Origin: Variovorax paradoxus
Lineage (GTDB): Bacteria > Pseudomonadota > Gammaproteobacteria > Burkholderiales > Burkholderiaceae_C
NCBI RefSeq assembly: GCF_030811855.1
Contig: NZ_JAUSRN010000015.1
Location: forward strand, 1-64,000
Direction of reading: 5' to 3'
DNA: 64,000 nucleotides
In this document: positions 54,025 to 63,190 of the stretch, one piece after another
Position numbering within the stretch: position 1 is the first letter of the stretch
How the letters are laid out: the number at the start of each line of letters is the position of its first letter
Position numbers and translations under genes: made by a program
The notes under the pieces: model-generated
What the model was told of the DNA's origin: nothing
Databases searched by the model: none
Seen by the model: the letters and a program-made list of their open reading frames with translations, nothing else

Positions 54025-55038
54025 TCAGGCCTTTTCGGCGTGGTACTGCGTCAAACGCTCGACTTCGTTTCGCGAACCCAACATCACACTCACGCGCTCG
54101 TGCAGTTTGGTGGGCTTCAGGTCGAGGATGCGTTGCTTGCCGTTGGTGGCGGCGCCGCCGGCCTGCTCGACGAGCCAGCTCATCGGATTGGCCTCGTACA
54201 TCAGGCGCAGCTTGCCGGCCTTTTCGGGCTCGCGCTTGTCCCACGGGTACATGAACACGCCGCCGCGCATCAGGATGCGGTGCACGTCGGCCACCATGCT
54301 GGCAATCCAGCGCATGTTGAAGTCCTTGCCGCGCGGGCCGTCCTTGCCGGCCAGGCATTCTTCGATGTAGCGCGTCATGGGCTCGTCCCAATGGCGCATG
54401 TTGCTCATGTTGATGGCAAATTCTTTGGTGTCGGCCGGAATCTGGATGTCTTCCTGCGTGAGCACAAAGCTGCCTTGCTCGCGGTCGAGCGTGAACATGG
54501 CCACGCCATTGCCCACGGTGAGCACCAGGGTGGTTTGCGGACCGTAGATGCAGTAGCCGGCGGCCACTTGCTGGGTGCCGGGCTGCAGAAAGTCGGCTTC
54601 CTGCACGCCAGGGGTGTCGTCGGGCTTCTTCAGCACGCTGAAGATGGTGCCAATGCTCACGTTCACGTCGATGTTGCTGCTGCCATCAAGCGGGTCGAAC
54701 ATGAGCAGGTATTCGCCCTGCGGGTAGCGGTTGGGCACTACATAAATGCTGTCCATTTCCTCGCTGGCCATGGCCGCGAGGTGGCCGCCCCATTCGTTGG
54801 CCTCGATGAGCACTTCGTTGGCGATGATGTCCAGCTTCTTCTGGATCTCGCCCTGCACGTTCTCGCTCTCGGCGGTGCCGAGCACGCCGCCCAGCGCGCC
54901 CTTGTTGACGGCCTGGCTAATGCTCTTGCAGGCGCGGGCCACCACTTCAAGCAGGAGGCGCAGTTGGCCGGGAATGAGACCGTCGGCGCGTTGCTGTTCG
55001 ACGAGATAGCGGGTGAGGGAAATCTTTTGTTGAGCCAT
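54025..55038 (-). CDS. fbp: Fructose-1,6-bisphosphatase class I
   Basis: 337 residues. It removes the 1-phosphate of fructose 1,6-bisphosphate in gluconeogenesis. Metal/substrate motif DPLDGSSNID at 115-124, plus the acidic SEEMDS (92-97) and the C-terminal GGVFMYPWDKREPEKAGKLRLMYEANPMSWLVEQAGG. Last protein gene of prfB-HAD-pepN-fbp (22 bp after pepN). Confidence 0.95.
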   Translation of the reverse strand: MAQQKISLTRYLVEQQRADGLIPGQLRLLLEVVARACKSISQAVNKGALGGVLGTAESENVQGEIQKKLDIIANEVLIEANEWGGHLAAMASEEMDSIYVVPNRYPQGEYLLMFDPLDGSSNIDVNVSIGTIFSVLKKPDDTPGVQEADFLQPGTQQVAAGYCIYGPQTTLVLTVGNGVAMFTLDREQGSFVLTQEDIQIPADTKEFAINMSNMRHWDEPMTRYIEECLAGKDGPRGKDFNMRWIASMVADVHRILMRGGVFMYPWDKREPEKAGKLRLMYEANPMSWLVEQAGGAATNGKQRILDLKPTKLHERVSVMLGSRNEVERLTQYHAEKA

Positions 55039-55060
55039 GTGCTTGTGTGTTCCTTGCTTG

Positions 55061-57757
55061 TTAGTTACCGGCCAGGGCGCGGGTGACGACTTCGTGGGTG
55101 TCCTTGCTCAGGTCGGGCTTGGCCGCCACGCGGGCGATGGCTTCGCGCGCGGCGCTGCGGTAGGGCTCGGCCAACTTGCTCCAACGGTCGAGGGCGCGGG
55201 CAAGGCGAGCGGCCACCTGGGGGTTGATGGCGTCCAGCTCGATGACACGCTCGCTCCAGAACACGTAGCCGGCCGCGTCGGGGCGATGGAATGCGCCGGG
55301 GTTGGCGCTGCAGTAGCTGAAGATCACGCTGCGGGCGCGGTTCGGGTTCTTGATGGAGAAGTCCGGGTGCTTCATCAGCTGCTTGACCAGCGGCAAGATG
55401 TCGCCGCCGCGGTCGGGCGCGCCGGCCTGCAGCGAGAACCACTTGTCGATGACCAGCGCCTCGTCCTTGAATATGGCGTGGAAGCGCGCCAGCGCCTGTG
55501 CGGCCAAGGTGTGGCCCGACGACACCAGCGCGTTGAGCGCGTTGAAGCGGTCGGTCATGTTGCCGGCATCCTTGAAGCGCTGCAGCGTCTTGCCGGGCCA
55601 CACGGTGTCGCCCGAAGAACGCGCCGCCAGGCACAAGAAGTTGAGCGCCATGCCGGCCAGCGCGCGGCGGCCTGAAGAGGTCGGGTCGGGCGTGTAGGCG
55701 CCGGTGTCGTGATTCTCTTCGTAGACCTGTTGCCAGTCGGAGAAGAGGGCGGTCGCCAGCTGCGCGCGCATGGCGTCGCGCACCAGGTGCACGCGCTGCG
55801 GGTCGACCACGTCGAGCTGCTCGGCAATGTAGGTTTCCGAAGGCAGCGTGAGCACCAGCTCCTTGAAGGCGGCGTCGAGCTTGGGGTTGCGCAGCACGCT
55901 GCGCATGGCGTCGATGTAGGCGTCGTTCAGCACCGGGGTGGTGTCGGTCGCCAGCGCGGCAATGCCCTGCAGCGCGGCGCGCAGGCCCAGTCGCTGGCCG
56001 GCTTCCCAGCGGTTGAAGGGGTCCGGGTCGTTGGCCAGCAGGGTGAGCAGTTGGGCGTCGGTGTATTCGAAGTCGAGGATCACCGGCGCGCTGAAGCCGC
56101 GCAAGATCGACGGCACAGGCGGGGCATCCAGGCCCACAAAGGTGATCTGCTCGCCGGCGCGCGAAAGCACCAGCGTGCGTGTGCCGTGCGTGATGTGCTC
56201 TTCGCCTTCGAGCTGCATTGGCAGTTCGCGCCCGCTGGCGTCGAGCAGGCCAATGTTCACCGGAATGACGAAGGGCTCCTTGGTCGCTTGGCCGGGCGTG
56301 GGCAGGCAGCTCTGCACGATGCTCAGCGTATAGCTGCGGTTCTGCGCGTCGTACACGCCATGAGCGGCAAGGCGCGGCGTGCCGGCCTGGCTGTACCAGC
56401 GCTTGAACTGCGGCAGCAAGCGAGACAGTTCCGAATCGGGGTTGGCGTCGGCAATGGCTTGCGCAAAATCGTCGCAGGTCACGGCCTGGCCGTCGTGGCG
56501 TTCAAAGTAGAGGGTGATGCCCTTTTCAAAGCCCTTGCGGCCGACCAGCGTCTGCATCATGCGCACTACCTCGGCACCCTTTTCATAAATGGTGACGGTG
56601 TAGAAGTTGCTGATCTCGATGTAGCTGTCGGGCCGCACCGGGTGGGCCATGGGACCTGCGTCTTCGGGGAACTGGGCGGTGCGCAGCACGCGCACGTCTT
56701 CGATGCGCTTCACGGCGCGGGCGGAAGCATCCGCGCAAAGGTCCTGGCTGAACTCCTGATCGCGGAAGACGGTAAGCCCTTCCTTAAGCGACAGCTGGAA
56801 CCAGTCGCGGCAGGTCACGCGGTCGCCGCTCCAGTTGTGAAAGTACTCGTGGCCGACCACACTTTCGATGTTGCTGTAGTCGGCGTCGGTGGCGGTGGCC
56901 TGGTTGGCCAGAACGTACTTCGTGTTGAAGATGTTCAGGCCCTTGTTCTCCATGGCGCCCATGTTGAAGTCGCTGGTGGCAACAATCATGAAGCGGTCCA
57001 GGTCCAGCGGCAGGCCGAAGCGGGCTTCGTCCCACAGCACGGAGTTGACCAGCGAGTTCATCGCATGTTCGGTCTTGTCGAGGTCTCCGGCGCGCACATA
57101 CACCTGCAGCAAGTGCTCCTTGCCATTGCGCGCGGTAATGCGCTGCTCGCGCGCCACCAGCTTGCCGGCCACCAGCGCGAACAGGTAGCAGGGCTTCTTG
57201 AAGGGGTCGACCCACTTGGCAAAGTGGCGGCCTTCGGGCAGCTCGCCTTGCTCGACCAGGTTGCCATTCGACAGCAGCACCGGGTAGGCGGCCTTGTTGG
57301 CGCGCAGCGTCACGGTGTACATCGCCATCACGTCGGGGCGGTCCAGAAAGTACGTGATGCGGCGGAAGCCTTCGGCCTCGCACTGCGTGAAGAAGGTGTC
57401 TTCGCTCACAAACAAACCCATCAGCTTGGTGTTCTTGATGGGACAGCACGTGGTGAAAATCTCGAGCTCGAAGGCATCGGGCAAACCGTCGATCACGAGC
57501 TGGTCGCCTTCCATACGGAAGGACGCGCCTTGGCCGTTCACCAGCACGCGCGCCAGGTTCAGTTCGTCGCCGTCCAGGCGCAGCGGCTGGGCCGGCGCGT
57601 CCGGATTGCGGCGCAGTTGCATGCGGTTGAGCACGCGGGTCTTGGCGGGGTCCAGGTCGAAGGTCAGGTCGACGGTGTCGATCCAGAAGGCCGGAGCGGA
57701 ATAGTCTTCGCGGCGAATGGCAATCGGTTGCCCTTGGGCGTCACGCTGCAGCAGCAT
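55061..57757 (-). CDS. pepN: Aminopeptidase N (M1 metallopeptidase)
   Basis: 898 residues, start MLLQRDAQGQPIAIRREDY (GGAGACAC upstream). Zinc site VVGHEYFHNWSGDRV (His303, Glu304, His307) with the third ligand in LKEGLTVFRDQEF (about Glu326), and the exopeptidase motif GAMENKGLN. Full length for the bacterial PepN subfamily (E. coli 870). It removes N-terminal residues from peptides in the cytoplasm. Its start overlaps the HAD gene by 17 nt. Confidence 0.95.
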   Translation of the reverse strand: MLLQRDAQGQPIAIRREDYSAPAFWIDTVDLTFDLDPAKTRVLNRMQLRRNPDAPAQPLRLDGDELNLARVLVNGQGASFRMEGDQLVIDGLPDAFELEIFTTCCPIKNTKLMGLFVSEDTFFTQCEAEGFRRITYFLDRPDVMAMYTVTLRANKAAYPVLLSNGNLVEQGELPEGRHFAKWVDPFKKPCYLFALVAGKLVAREQRITARNGKEHLLQVYVRAGDLDKTEHAMNSLVNSVLWDEARFGLPLDLDRFMIVATSDFNMGAMENKGLNIFNTKYVLANQATATDADYSNIESVVGHEYFHNWSGDRVTCRDWFQLSLKEGLTVFRDQEFSQDLCADASARAVKRIEDVRVLRTAQFPEDAGPMAHPVRPDSYIEISNFYTVTIYEKGAEVVRMMQTLVGRKGFEKGITLYFERHDGQAVTCDDFAQAIADANPDSELSRLLPQFKRWYSQAGTPRLAAHGVYDAQNRSYTLSIVQSCLPTPGQATKEPFVIPVNIGLLDASGRELPMQLEGEEHITHGTRTLVLSRAGEQITFVGLDAPPVPSILRGFSAPVILDFEYTDAQLLTLLANDPDPFNRWEAGQRLGLRAALQGIAALATDTTPVLNDAYIDAMRSVLRNPKLDAAFKELVLTLPSETYIAEQLDVVDPQRVHLVRDAMRAQLATALFSDWQQVYEENHDTGAYTPDPTSSGRRALAGMALNFLCLAARSSGDTVWPGKTLQRFKDAGNMTDRFNALNALVSSGHTLAAQALARFHAIFKDEALVIDKWFSLQAGAPDRGGDILPLVKQLMKHPDFSIKNPNRARSVIFSYCSANPGAFHRPDAAGYVFWSERVIELDAINPQVAARLARALDRWSKLAEPYRSAAREAIARVAAKPDLSKDTHEVVTRALAGN

Positions 57758-58430
57758 CGAGTGTCTCCAGAAAGTTCGAATGGGCGAGTTCGTCGTAGTC
57801 GCGAACCGCGGCAATCACATGGGGGCCGGCAAGTTCGGCGGCGGTATGGGTGCTGCACACGGCCACGGCACGCATGCCGCCGCGGCGCGCGGCCTCTATG
57901 CCGAAGGGCGCATCTTCAAACACGATGCAGCGCTCGGGCGCCACGCCAATGCGGCGCGCGGCCTCCAGAAAAATCTCGGGCGTGGGCTTGCCGGCAAAGC
58001 CTTCGTCCCCGCCCACAATGGCCAGCGGCAATGGGTCCATTTTCAGGCGCGACATCGCAAATTCGATGTTGTGCTTGTCGCCCGCCGTGCCCACGGCCAC
58101 CTTCAGGCCGCGCGCCACGGCGGCCTTGGCAAAGGCCGTGAAGCCCGCCACCTCGGTGAAGTTGTCGCTGAACATGGCGCGGTAGATTTCTTCCTTCTCC
58201 TGCACCAGGCCTTGGCACTCGGCGTCGGAAAGATCGCGATCGAACAGCTCGCGCATGCACTCGACGCCGGTGCGGCCCGTGGTGCGCGCAAGAATGTCGG
58301 TCACGTCCAGCTTCAGCCCGTGGCGCGCCACAAACTCCACCCACGAGCGCGCATGCCAAGGCATGGAGTCGATCATGGTGCCGTCCATGTCGAAGATGAA
58401 GGCTTCGACCTTGTCGTGCGTGAGGCTCAT
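57741..58430 (-). CDS. HAD superfamily (beta-phosphoglucomutase-like) phosphatase
   Basis: 229 residues. Motif I FIFDMDGTMIDSM (nucleophile Asp14, Asp16), motif II AVGTAGD, motif III GFAGKPTPEIFLEAARRIG and motif IV VFEDAPFGIEAA. Subfamily IA hydrolase; substrate unknown, a sugar phosphate is likely. Three bases after the prfB stop and overlapping pepN by 17 nt, hence co-transcribed. Confidence 0.9.
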   Translation of the reverse strand: MSLTHDKVEAFIFDMDGTMIDSMPWHARSWVEFVARHGLKLDVTDILARTTGRTGVECMRELFDRDLSDAECQGLVQEKEEIYRAMFSDNFTEVAGFTAFAKAAVARGLKVAVGTAGDKHNIEFAMSRLKMDPLPLAIVGGDEGFAGKPTPEIFLEAARRIGVAPERCIVFEDAPFGIEAARRGGMRAVAVCSTHTAAELAGPHVIAAVRDYDELAHSNFLETLDAAAA

Positions 58431-58433
58431 CGA

Positions 58434-59538
58434 TTACACGCCTTGCTTCAGCGATGCTTCGATGAACACGTCCAGGTCGCCGTCGAGCACCTTTTGCGTG
58501 GCCGACACTTCAACGTTGGTGCGCAGGTCCTTGATGCGGCTGTTGTCCAGCACGTAGCTTCGAATCTGGTGGCCCCAGCCCACGTCGGTCTTGCTGTCCT
58601 CGAGCTTTTGCTGCTCTTCCTGGCGCTTGCGCATCTCGTGGTCGTACAGGCGTGAACGCAGGCGCTTCCACGCCACGTCGCGGTTGCTGTGCTGGCTGCG
58701 GCCGTCCTGGCACTGCACCACGATGCCGGTCGGGATGTGCGTCAAACGCACGGCCGAGTCGGTCTTGTTGATGTGCTGGCCGCCCGCGCCCGATGCGCGG
58801 AAGGTGTCGGTGCGCACGTCTGACGGGTTGATCTCGATCTCGATGGAGTCGTCGATTTCCGGGTACACAAAGATCGAGGCAAAGCTGGTGTGGCGCCCGC
58901 CCGACGAGTCGAACGGCGACTTGCGCACCAGGCGGTGCACGCCGGTTTCGGTGCGCAGCAAGCCAAAGGCGTAGTCGCCTTCCACCTTGATGGTCGCGCC
59001 CTTGATGCCGGCGGTGTCGCCAGGGGTTTCGTCTTCGATCTGCGTCTTGAAGCCCTTGCGCTCGGCGTACTTCAGGTACTGGCGCAGCAGCATGCTGGCC
59101 CAGTCGCAGGCCTCGGTACCGCCCGCGCCGGCCTGAATGTCGACAAAGGCGTTGAGCGGGTCGGCCGGGTTGTTGAACATCCGGCGGAATTCGAGCTGCT
59201 TGATGTCGGCTTCGAGCGCGGCGGCGTCATCGGCAATGGACTGCAAGCCGTCCATGTCGCCTTCTTCCTTCGACATCTCGTACAGCTCGGAGTTGTCCGA
59301 GAGTCCGCTGGTGAGGCGGTCGAGCGTCACGACGACGTCGTCGAGCGATTTCTTCTCGCGGCCCAGCTCCTGGGCCTTCTTCGGGTCGTTCCAGACGTTA
59401 GGGTCTTCGAGCGATGCGTTGACCGTCCTCAGGCGTTCGGATTTGGCATCGTAGTCAAAGATACCTCCGTAAATCGGCCGTCCGGGCGCTCAGGTCCGCG
59501 AGGGTTGCGCCGATTTGGTTGATTTGTTCTGCGTCCAT
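58434..59538 (-). CDS. prfB: Peptide chain release factor 2, expressed by programmed +1 frameshift
   Basis: 367 residues after frameshifting. The 27-codon leader MDAEQINQIGATLADLSART... ends CTT TGA; skipping the first base of TGA gives CTT-GAC and the rest of the protein (DYDAKSERLRTVNASLEDPNVW...). Recognition motif SPF in LVRKSPFDSSGGRH reads UAA/UGA; catalytic GGQ in FRASGAGGQHINKTDSAVRL. Length matches E. coli RF2 (365). First gene of prfB-HAD-pepN-fbp. Expression is self-limited: low RF2 allows the shift. Confidence 0.96.
59454..59469 (-). promoter_or_regulatory. prfB: RF2 programmed frameshift site
   Basis: Minus strand CGGAGG-TATCTT-TGA-C: an internal Shine-Dalgarno-like CGGAGG, slippery CTT and the in-frame TGA stop followed by C. 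This is the conserved RF2 recoding site (E. coli AGGGGGTATCTTTGAC). Confidence 0.95.
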
Positions 59539-59613
59539 GGGGTGTCCTGACTGTGTTCGGGGGAAACCGGACATTTTCTCATGGTCCGATTACCCGCCCG
59601 GTAAGGCCCCTGT

Positions 59614-59738
59614 ATTGCTCCTTCCCCCGCTGGGGGAAGGCGGGGATGGGGGCGGCTCCCGTATTTGGCCGCGGCCTTTGTTTCGGCGCCGGCGTGCCCC
59701 CACCCCGGCCCTCCCCCGGGAGGGGAGGGAGGAAGGCA
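59614..59738. repeat. Dispersed intergenic repeat, copy 1
   Basis: About 125 bp containing two hairpins (CTTCCCCCGCTGGGGGAAG and CCCTCCCCCGGGAGGGG). An inverted, diverged copy lies at 63566-63690. Ends just before the metQ-like stop codon and probably serves as terminator for that gene. Confidence 0.75.
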
Positions 59739-59741
59739 AAG

Positions 59742-60557
59742 TCAGAACGCCGGAACAAGCGAGCCCTTGAACTGTGTCTCGATGAAGCTCTTCACCTCCG
59801 CCGACTGGTACGCCGCCACCAAGCGCTTGGCCCAGGGCTTGTCCTTGTCGGCGCGGCGCACGGCAATCAGGTTGGCGTACGGGCTCTTGGCCGATTCCTT
59901 GATCACCGCGTCCTTGTTGAGTGAAAGGCCGGCCTTCTCGGCGTAGTCGTTGTTGATGGCGGCAATGGCCAGGTCGTCGAGCGAGCGGGGCAACTGCGCG
60001 GCGTCGAGCGGCACGAGCTTGAGCTTCTTGGGGTTGCTCACCACATCGAGCGGCGTGGCGGTGTTGTTCTTCACGGCTTCGGGCTTCAGCGTGATGAGGC
60101 CGGCCGACTGCAGCAGCAGCAGCGCGCGGTTGCCGTTCGACGGGTCATTCTGAATGCCGACCGATGCGCCCTCGGGCAGCTGGTCGATCGACTTGATCTT
60201 GCGCGAGTAGAAGCCCAGCGGCGCGGTGATGGTCAGGCCCACGGGCACGATGTCGAAGCCGCGCGCCTTGTTCTGGTTGTCCAGGAACGGCTGGTGCTGG
60301 AAGGCGTTGGCATCCAGGTCGCCAGAGGCCAGAGCCGCATTCGGCAGCTGGTAGTCGTTGAACACCACCAGCTGGATGTTCAGGCCGTCTTTCGCGGCCA
60401 CCTTCTTCACCACTTCGAACACCTGCTCGGCGCTGCCGACGGAGACGCCGACCTTGACTGTGTTCTTGTCTTGCGCGAGCGCGGCGCTGCTGCCGGCAAA
60501 AAGGGCAACGGCCAGCGTTGCAAAGGCGAGGGTGCGGCGGCGGAAATTGGTATGCAT
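59742..60557 (-). CDS. MetQ/NlpA-type periplasmic substrate-binding protein
   Basis: 271 residues from MHTNFRRRTLAFATLAVALFAGSSAALAQDK: a Sec signal peptide with AxA cleavage and no lipobox cysteine. VKVGVSVGSAEQVFEVVKKVAAK, LDANAFQHQPFLDNQNKA and GASVGIQNDPSNGNRALLLLQSAGLITLKP are the NlpA (PF03180) signatures. It binds methionine or a related thioether/sulfonate (family knowledge). Divergent from metN-metI-metQ; it may share that permease. Confidence 0.87.
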   Translation of the reverse strand: MHTNFRRRTLAFATLAVALFAGSSAALAQDKNTVKVGVSVGSAEQVFEVVKKVAAKDGLNIQLVVFNDYQLPNAALASGDLDANAFQHQPFLDNQNKARGFDIVPVGLTITAPLGFYSRKIKSIDQLPEGASVGIQNDPSNGNRALLLLQSAGLITLKPEAVKNNTATPLDVVSNPKKLKLVPLDAAQLPRSLDDLAIAAINNDYAEKAGLSLNKDAVIKESAKSPYANLIAVRRADKDKPWAKRLVAAYQSAEVKSFIETQFKGSLVPAF

Positions 60558-60631
60558 GGTGTGGCGCGAAATCAAAAAAATGAAGGCGCGAATGTGGCAT
60601 TGCCCGGCGAACTTGGGAACGAACCAATGCG

Positions 60632-60643
60632 CATATCGATATG
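60632..60643. promoter_or_regulatory. Palindrome in the divergent methionine-transport promoter region
   Basis: CATATCGATATG, a perfect 12-bp palindrome in the 236-bp gap between the two divergent units. A candidate operator; no known regulator is assigned, and no riboswitch-like structure was recognised in the gap. Confidence 0.35.
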
Positions 60644-60793
60644 GCGTCACTCAATCGTGCGTTCATGGCCTTATGCCGTTTATCGAATAAGCACGCGACG
60701 ATTTGTTCGTTCCCTTTCGGCGCCTTTGTTTTCATACTCGGCCCCTTTTTGCGAACCTTCGCGGTCGGCTCCGCGCCCGCCGCTGCCTTTTTT

Positions 60794-61663
60794 ATGAGCA
60801 ACCCTTCCTCCGACACGGGCCGCGGCAACGCAGAGCCTGTGATCCGTCTTCAATCGGTGCAGAAATCATTCGCACTGCCCAGCGGCGAGGTGTTCGACGC
60901 CGTGCAGTCGCTTTCGCTAGACATCCACCCCGGCGACGTGTTCGGCCTGATCGGCAAGAGTGGCGCGGGCAAGTCGACCCTGCTGCGCCTCATCAACCTG
61001 CTGGAGCGGCCCGATGCGGGCAAGGTCTTCGTCGGCGGGCGCGACCTCACCACGCTTTCGCGCCGCGAGCTGCGCGACACGCGGCAGAACATCGGCATGA
61101 TCTTTCAGCAGTTCAACCTGCTGCAGAACGCCACGGTGTTCGACAACGTGGCCTTTCCGCTGAAGATCCACGGCCGGCATTCGCGCGCCGAGATCGATGC
61201 GCGGGTGCGCGAATGCCTGGCGCTGGTAGGCCTGGCCGAGAAGATCGATACCTATCCGGCGCAACTCTCGGGCGGCCAGAAGCAGCGAGTGGCCATTGCA
61301 CGCGCGCTGGCGCCGCGGCCGCAGGTGCTGCTGTGCGACGAGCCCACCTCGGCGCTCGACACCGAAACCACGCGCGCACTGCTCGAAACGCTGCGCGACA
61401 TCAACCAGAAGATCGGCGTCACTATCGTCATCGTGACGCATGAGCTGTCGGTGGTCGAGGTGCTGTGCCGCAACGTGGCCATCCTGGAGAAGGGCCGGTT
61501 GGTCGAGCAGTTTGCGGTCGATGCGCCGAGCGAAGAGCGCCAGACGGCATTGGGCCGCGAGATCGACGAACTGGTGCGCCGCCGCGAGCGCGAGGCGCGC
61601 GAACCTGTCGAGCCGCGCCCGACGTCGTTGCGGCGCAACCCGGAGGAGGTGGCCTATGTTTGA
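60794..61663 (+). CDS. metN: Methionine-type ABC transporter ATP-binding protein, no NIL domain
   Basis: 289 residues from MSNPSSDTGRGNAEPVIRLQSVQKSF. Walker A GKSGAGKST (54-62), signature LSGGQKQR (158-165), Walker B LLCDEPTSALD (179-189), H-loop THELSVVEV. E. coli MetN is 343 residues with a C-terminal methionine-sensing NIL domain; here that domain is replaced by an Arg/Glu-rich tail of about 45 residues (EIDELVRRREREAREPVEPRP). So transinhibition by methionine is probably missing. Overlaps metI by 8 nt. Confidence 0.9.
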   Translation: MSNPSSDTGRGNAEPVIRLQSVQKSFALPSGEVFDAVQSLSLDIHPGDVFGLIGKSGAGKSTLLRLINLLERPDAGKVFVGGRDLTTLSRRELRDTRQNIGMIFQQFNLLQNATVFDNVAFPLKIHGRHSRAEIDARVRECLALVGLAEKIDTYPAQLSGGQKQRVAIARALAPRPQVLLCDEPTSALDTETTRALLETLRDINQKIGVTIVIVTHELSVVEVLCRNVAILEKGRLVEQFAVDAPSEERQTALGREIDELVRRREREAREPVEPRPTSLRRNPEEVAYV

Positions 61664-62318
61664 GAATATCGCCCCCATCCTCCCCGAGCTGTGGACTGCC
61701 ACGGGCCAGACCTTTTTGATGCTGGCCATCGGCCTCTCGGCCGCGGTGCTCATCGGCGGGCCGCTGGGCATTTTGCTGTTCCTGCTGGGGCCGGGCCAGT
61801 CGCTCGAAAACAAGCCGGCGTTCCTGGTGCTCAACTGGATCGTGAACACCGTGCGCTCGTTTCCTTTCATCATCCTGCTGGTAGCACTGGTGCCGTTCAC
61901 GCGCGTGATTGCGGGCACCTCCATCGGCCCGCTGGCGGCCGCGGTGCCGCTCTCGTTCGCGGCCATTCCGTACTTTGCGCGGCTGGTCGACCAATGCCTG
62001 CGCGAAGTGCCGCGCGGGGTGATCGAGGCGGCGCACGCCATGGGCGCGTCGGAGCTGCAGATCGTCTGGCGCGTGCTGGTGGTCGAGGCGCGCTCGGGCC
62101 TGGTGCTGGCGCTCACGGTGCTGGCGGTGAGCTTTCTTTCCTACTCGGCCATTGCCGGCGTGGTGGGCGGCGGCGGCATCGGCGACCTGGCCATCCGCTA
62201 CGGCTACTACCGCTTCCAGACCGACGTGATGGTGCTCACCGTGGCGCTGCTCGTGGTGCTGGTACAGATCCTGCAATTCGTGGGCAACACCACGGCGCGC
62301 AGGCTGGACAAGCGTTGA
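61656..62318 (+). CDS. metI: Methionine-type ABC transporter permease
   Basis: 220-residue membrane protein with five to six segments. The permease EAA loop is EVPRGVIEAAHAMGASELQIVWRVLVVEA; SYSAIAGVVGGGGIGDLAIRYGYYRFQTDVM matches MetI. The start MFENIAPILPELWTATGQT has GGAGGAGG just upstream and overlaps metN by 8 nt. An upstream frame inside metN is rejected. Confidence 0.93.
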   Translation: MFENIAPILPELWTATGQTFLMLAIGLSAAVLIGGPLGILLFLLGPGQSLENKPAFLVLNWIVNTVRSFPFIILLVALVPFTRVIAGTSIGPLAAAVPLSFAAIPYFARLVDQCLREVPRGVIEAAHAMGASELQIVWRVLVVEARSGLVLALTVLAVSFLSYSAIAGVVGGGGIGDLAIRYGYYRFQTDVMVLTVALLVVLVQILQFVGNTTARRLDKR

Positions 62319-62347
62319 ATTTTTGTTCCCTTCCTTTTTTTGATCTC

Positions 62348-63169
62348 ATGAAAACCGCACTGCTGCGCCGCTCCGTCCTTGCCTTGTCTCTGATTGCCCT
62401 GTCGTTCGGTGGGCTTTCGCTGGCACAGGCCCAGGAAGCCAAGAAGAACCTTGTCATCGGCGGCACCGCCGGCTCCAACATCGACCAGCTCAAGGCCGGC
62501 ATCGTGCCCATCCTCGAGAAGAAGGGCTACAAGGTGAAGCTGGTCGAGTTCAACGACTACGTGCAGCCCAACCTCGCGCTCGCGCAGGGTTCGCTCGACG
62601 CCAACTTCTTTCAGCATCAGGTCTATCTGAAGAAGTTCTCGGCCGACCAGAAGCTCGACCTGGCCGAACTGGTGCAAGGCCCCATTGCGCCGCTGGGCGT
62701 GTACTCGACCAAGCGCAAGACGCTGGCCGAAGTGAAAGATGGCGACCGCTTCACGCTGCCCAATGACCCGAGCAACCTGGCCCGCGCGCTGGTGCTGTTG
62801 GAGCAGAACAAGCTCATCACCATCAAGCCCGGCGTCGACCCGCTGCGCGCGTCTGAAAAAGACGTGGCCGAGAACCCGAAGAAGCTCAAGTTCATTCCAC
62901 TTGAAGCCGCGCAGCTGCCGCGCTCGCTGGGCGACACCGAATACGCGATCGTCAACGGCAACTTCGCGATCTCGTCGGGCCTGAAGCTCAACGAGGCCGT
63001 GGCGCTGGAGAAGACGCCCGATCACTACCTCAATGTGGTGGCCGTGAAGAGCGCCGACAAGAACACTGCCTGGGCCAAGGACATTGTGGAGGCCTACCAT
63101 TCGAAGGACTTCAAGGCCGTGGTCGACACCAAGTTCCAGGGCTATGCCAAGCCCAGCTTCCTGCAATAA
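62348..63169 (+). CDS. metQ: MetQ/NlpA-type substrate-binding protein
   Basis: 273 residues from MKTALLRRSVLALSLIALSFGGLSLAQAQEAKK, a Sec signal peptide ending AQA. IGGTAGSNIDQLKAGIVPILEKKGYKVKLVEFNDYVQPNLALAQGSLDANFFQHQVYL and FTLPNDPSNLARALVLLEQNKLITIKPGVDP are MetQ-like. Follows metI by 29 bp in metN-metI-metQ. It is clearly different from the divergent paralogue at 59742, so the transporter has two binding proteins with possibly different ligands. Confidence 0.92.
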   Translation: MKTALLRRSVLALSLIALSFGGLSLAQAQEAKKNLVIGGTAGSNIDQLKAGIVPILEKKGYKVKLVEFNDYVQPNLALAQGSLDANFFQHQVYLKKFSADQKLDLAELVQGPIAPLGVYSTKRKTLAEVKDGDRFTLPNDPSNLARALVLLEQNKLITIKPGVDPLRASEKDVAENPKKLKFIPLEAAQLPRSLGDTEYAIVNGNFAISSGLKLNEAVALEKTPDHYLNVVAVKSADKNTAWAKDIVEAYHSKDFKAVVDTKFQGYAKPSFLQ

Positions 63170-63190
63170 CTCTCAGGCAAAAGGACGCCC

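Noticed and set aside
60558..60793. SAM riboswitch or S-box in the methionine promoter gap
   Set aside because: No characteristic conserved core or stem set was seen in the gap.
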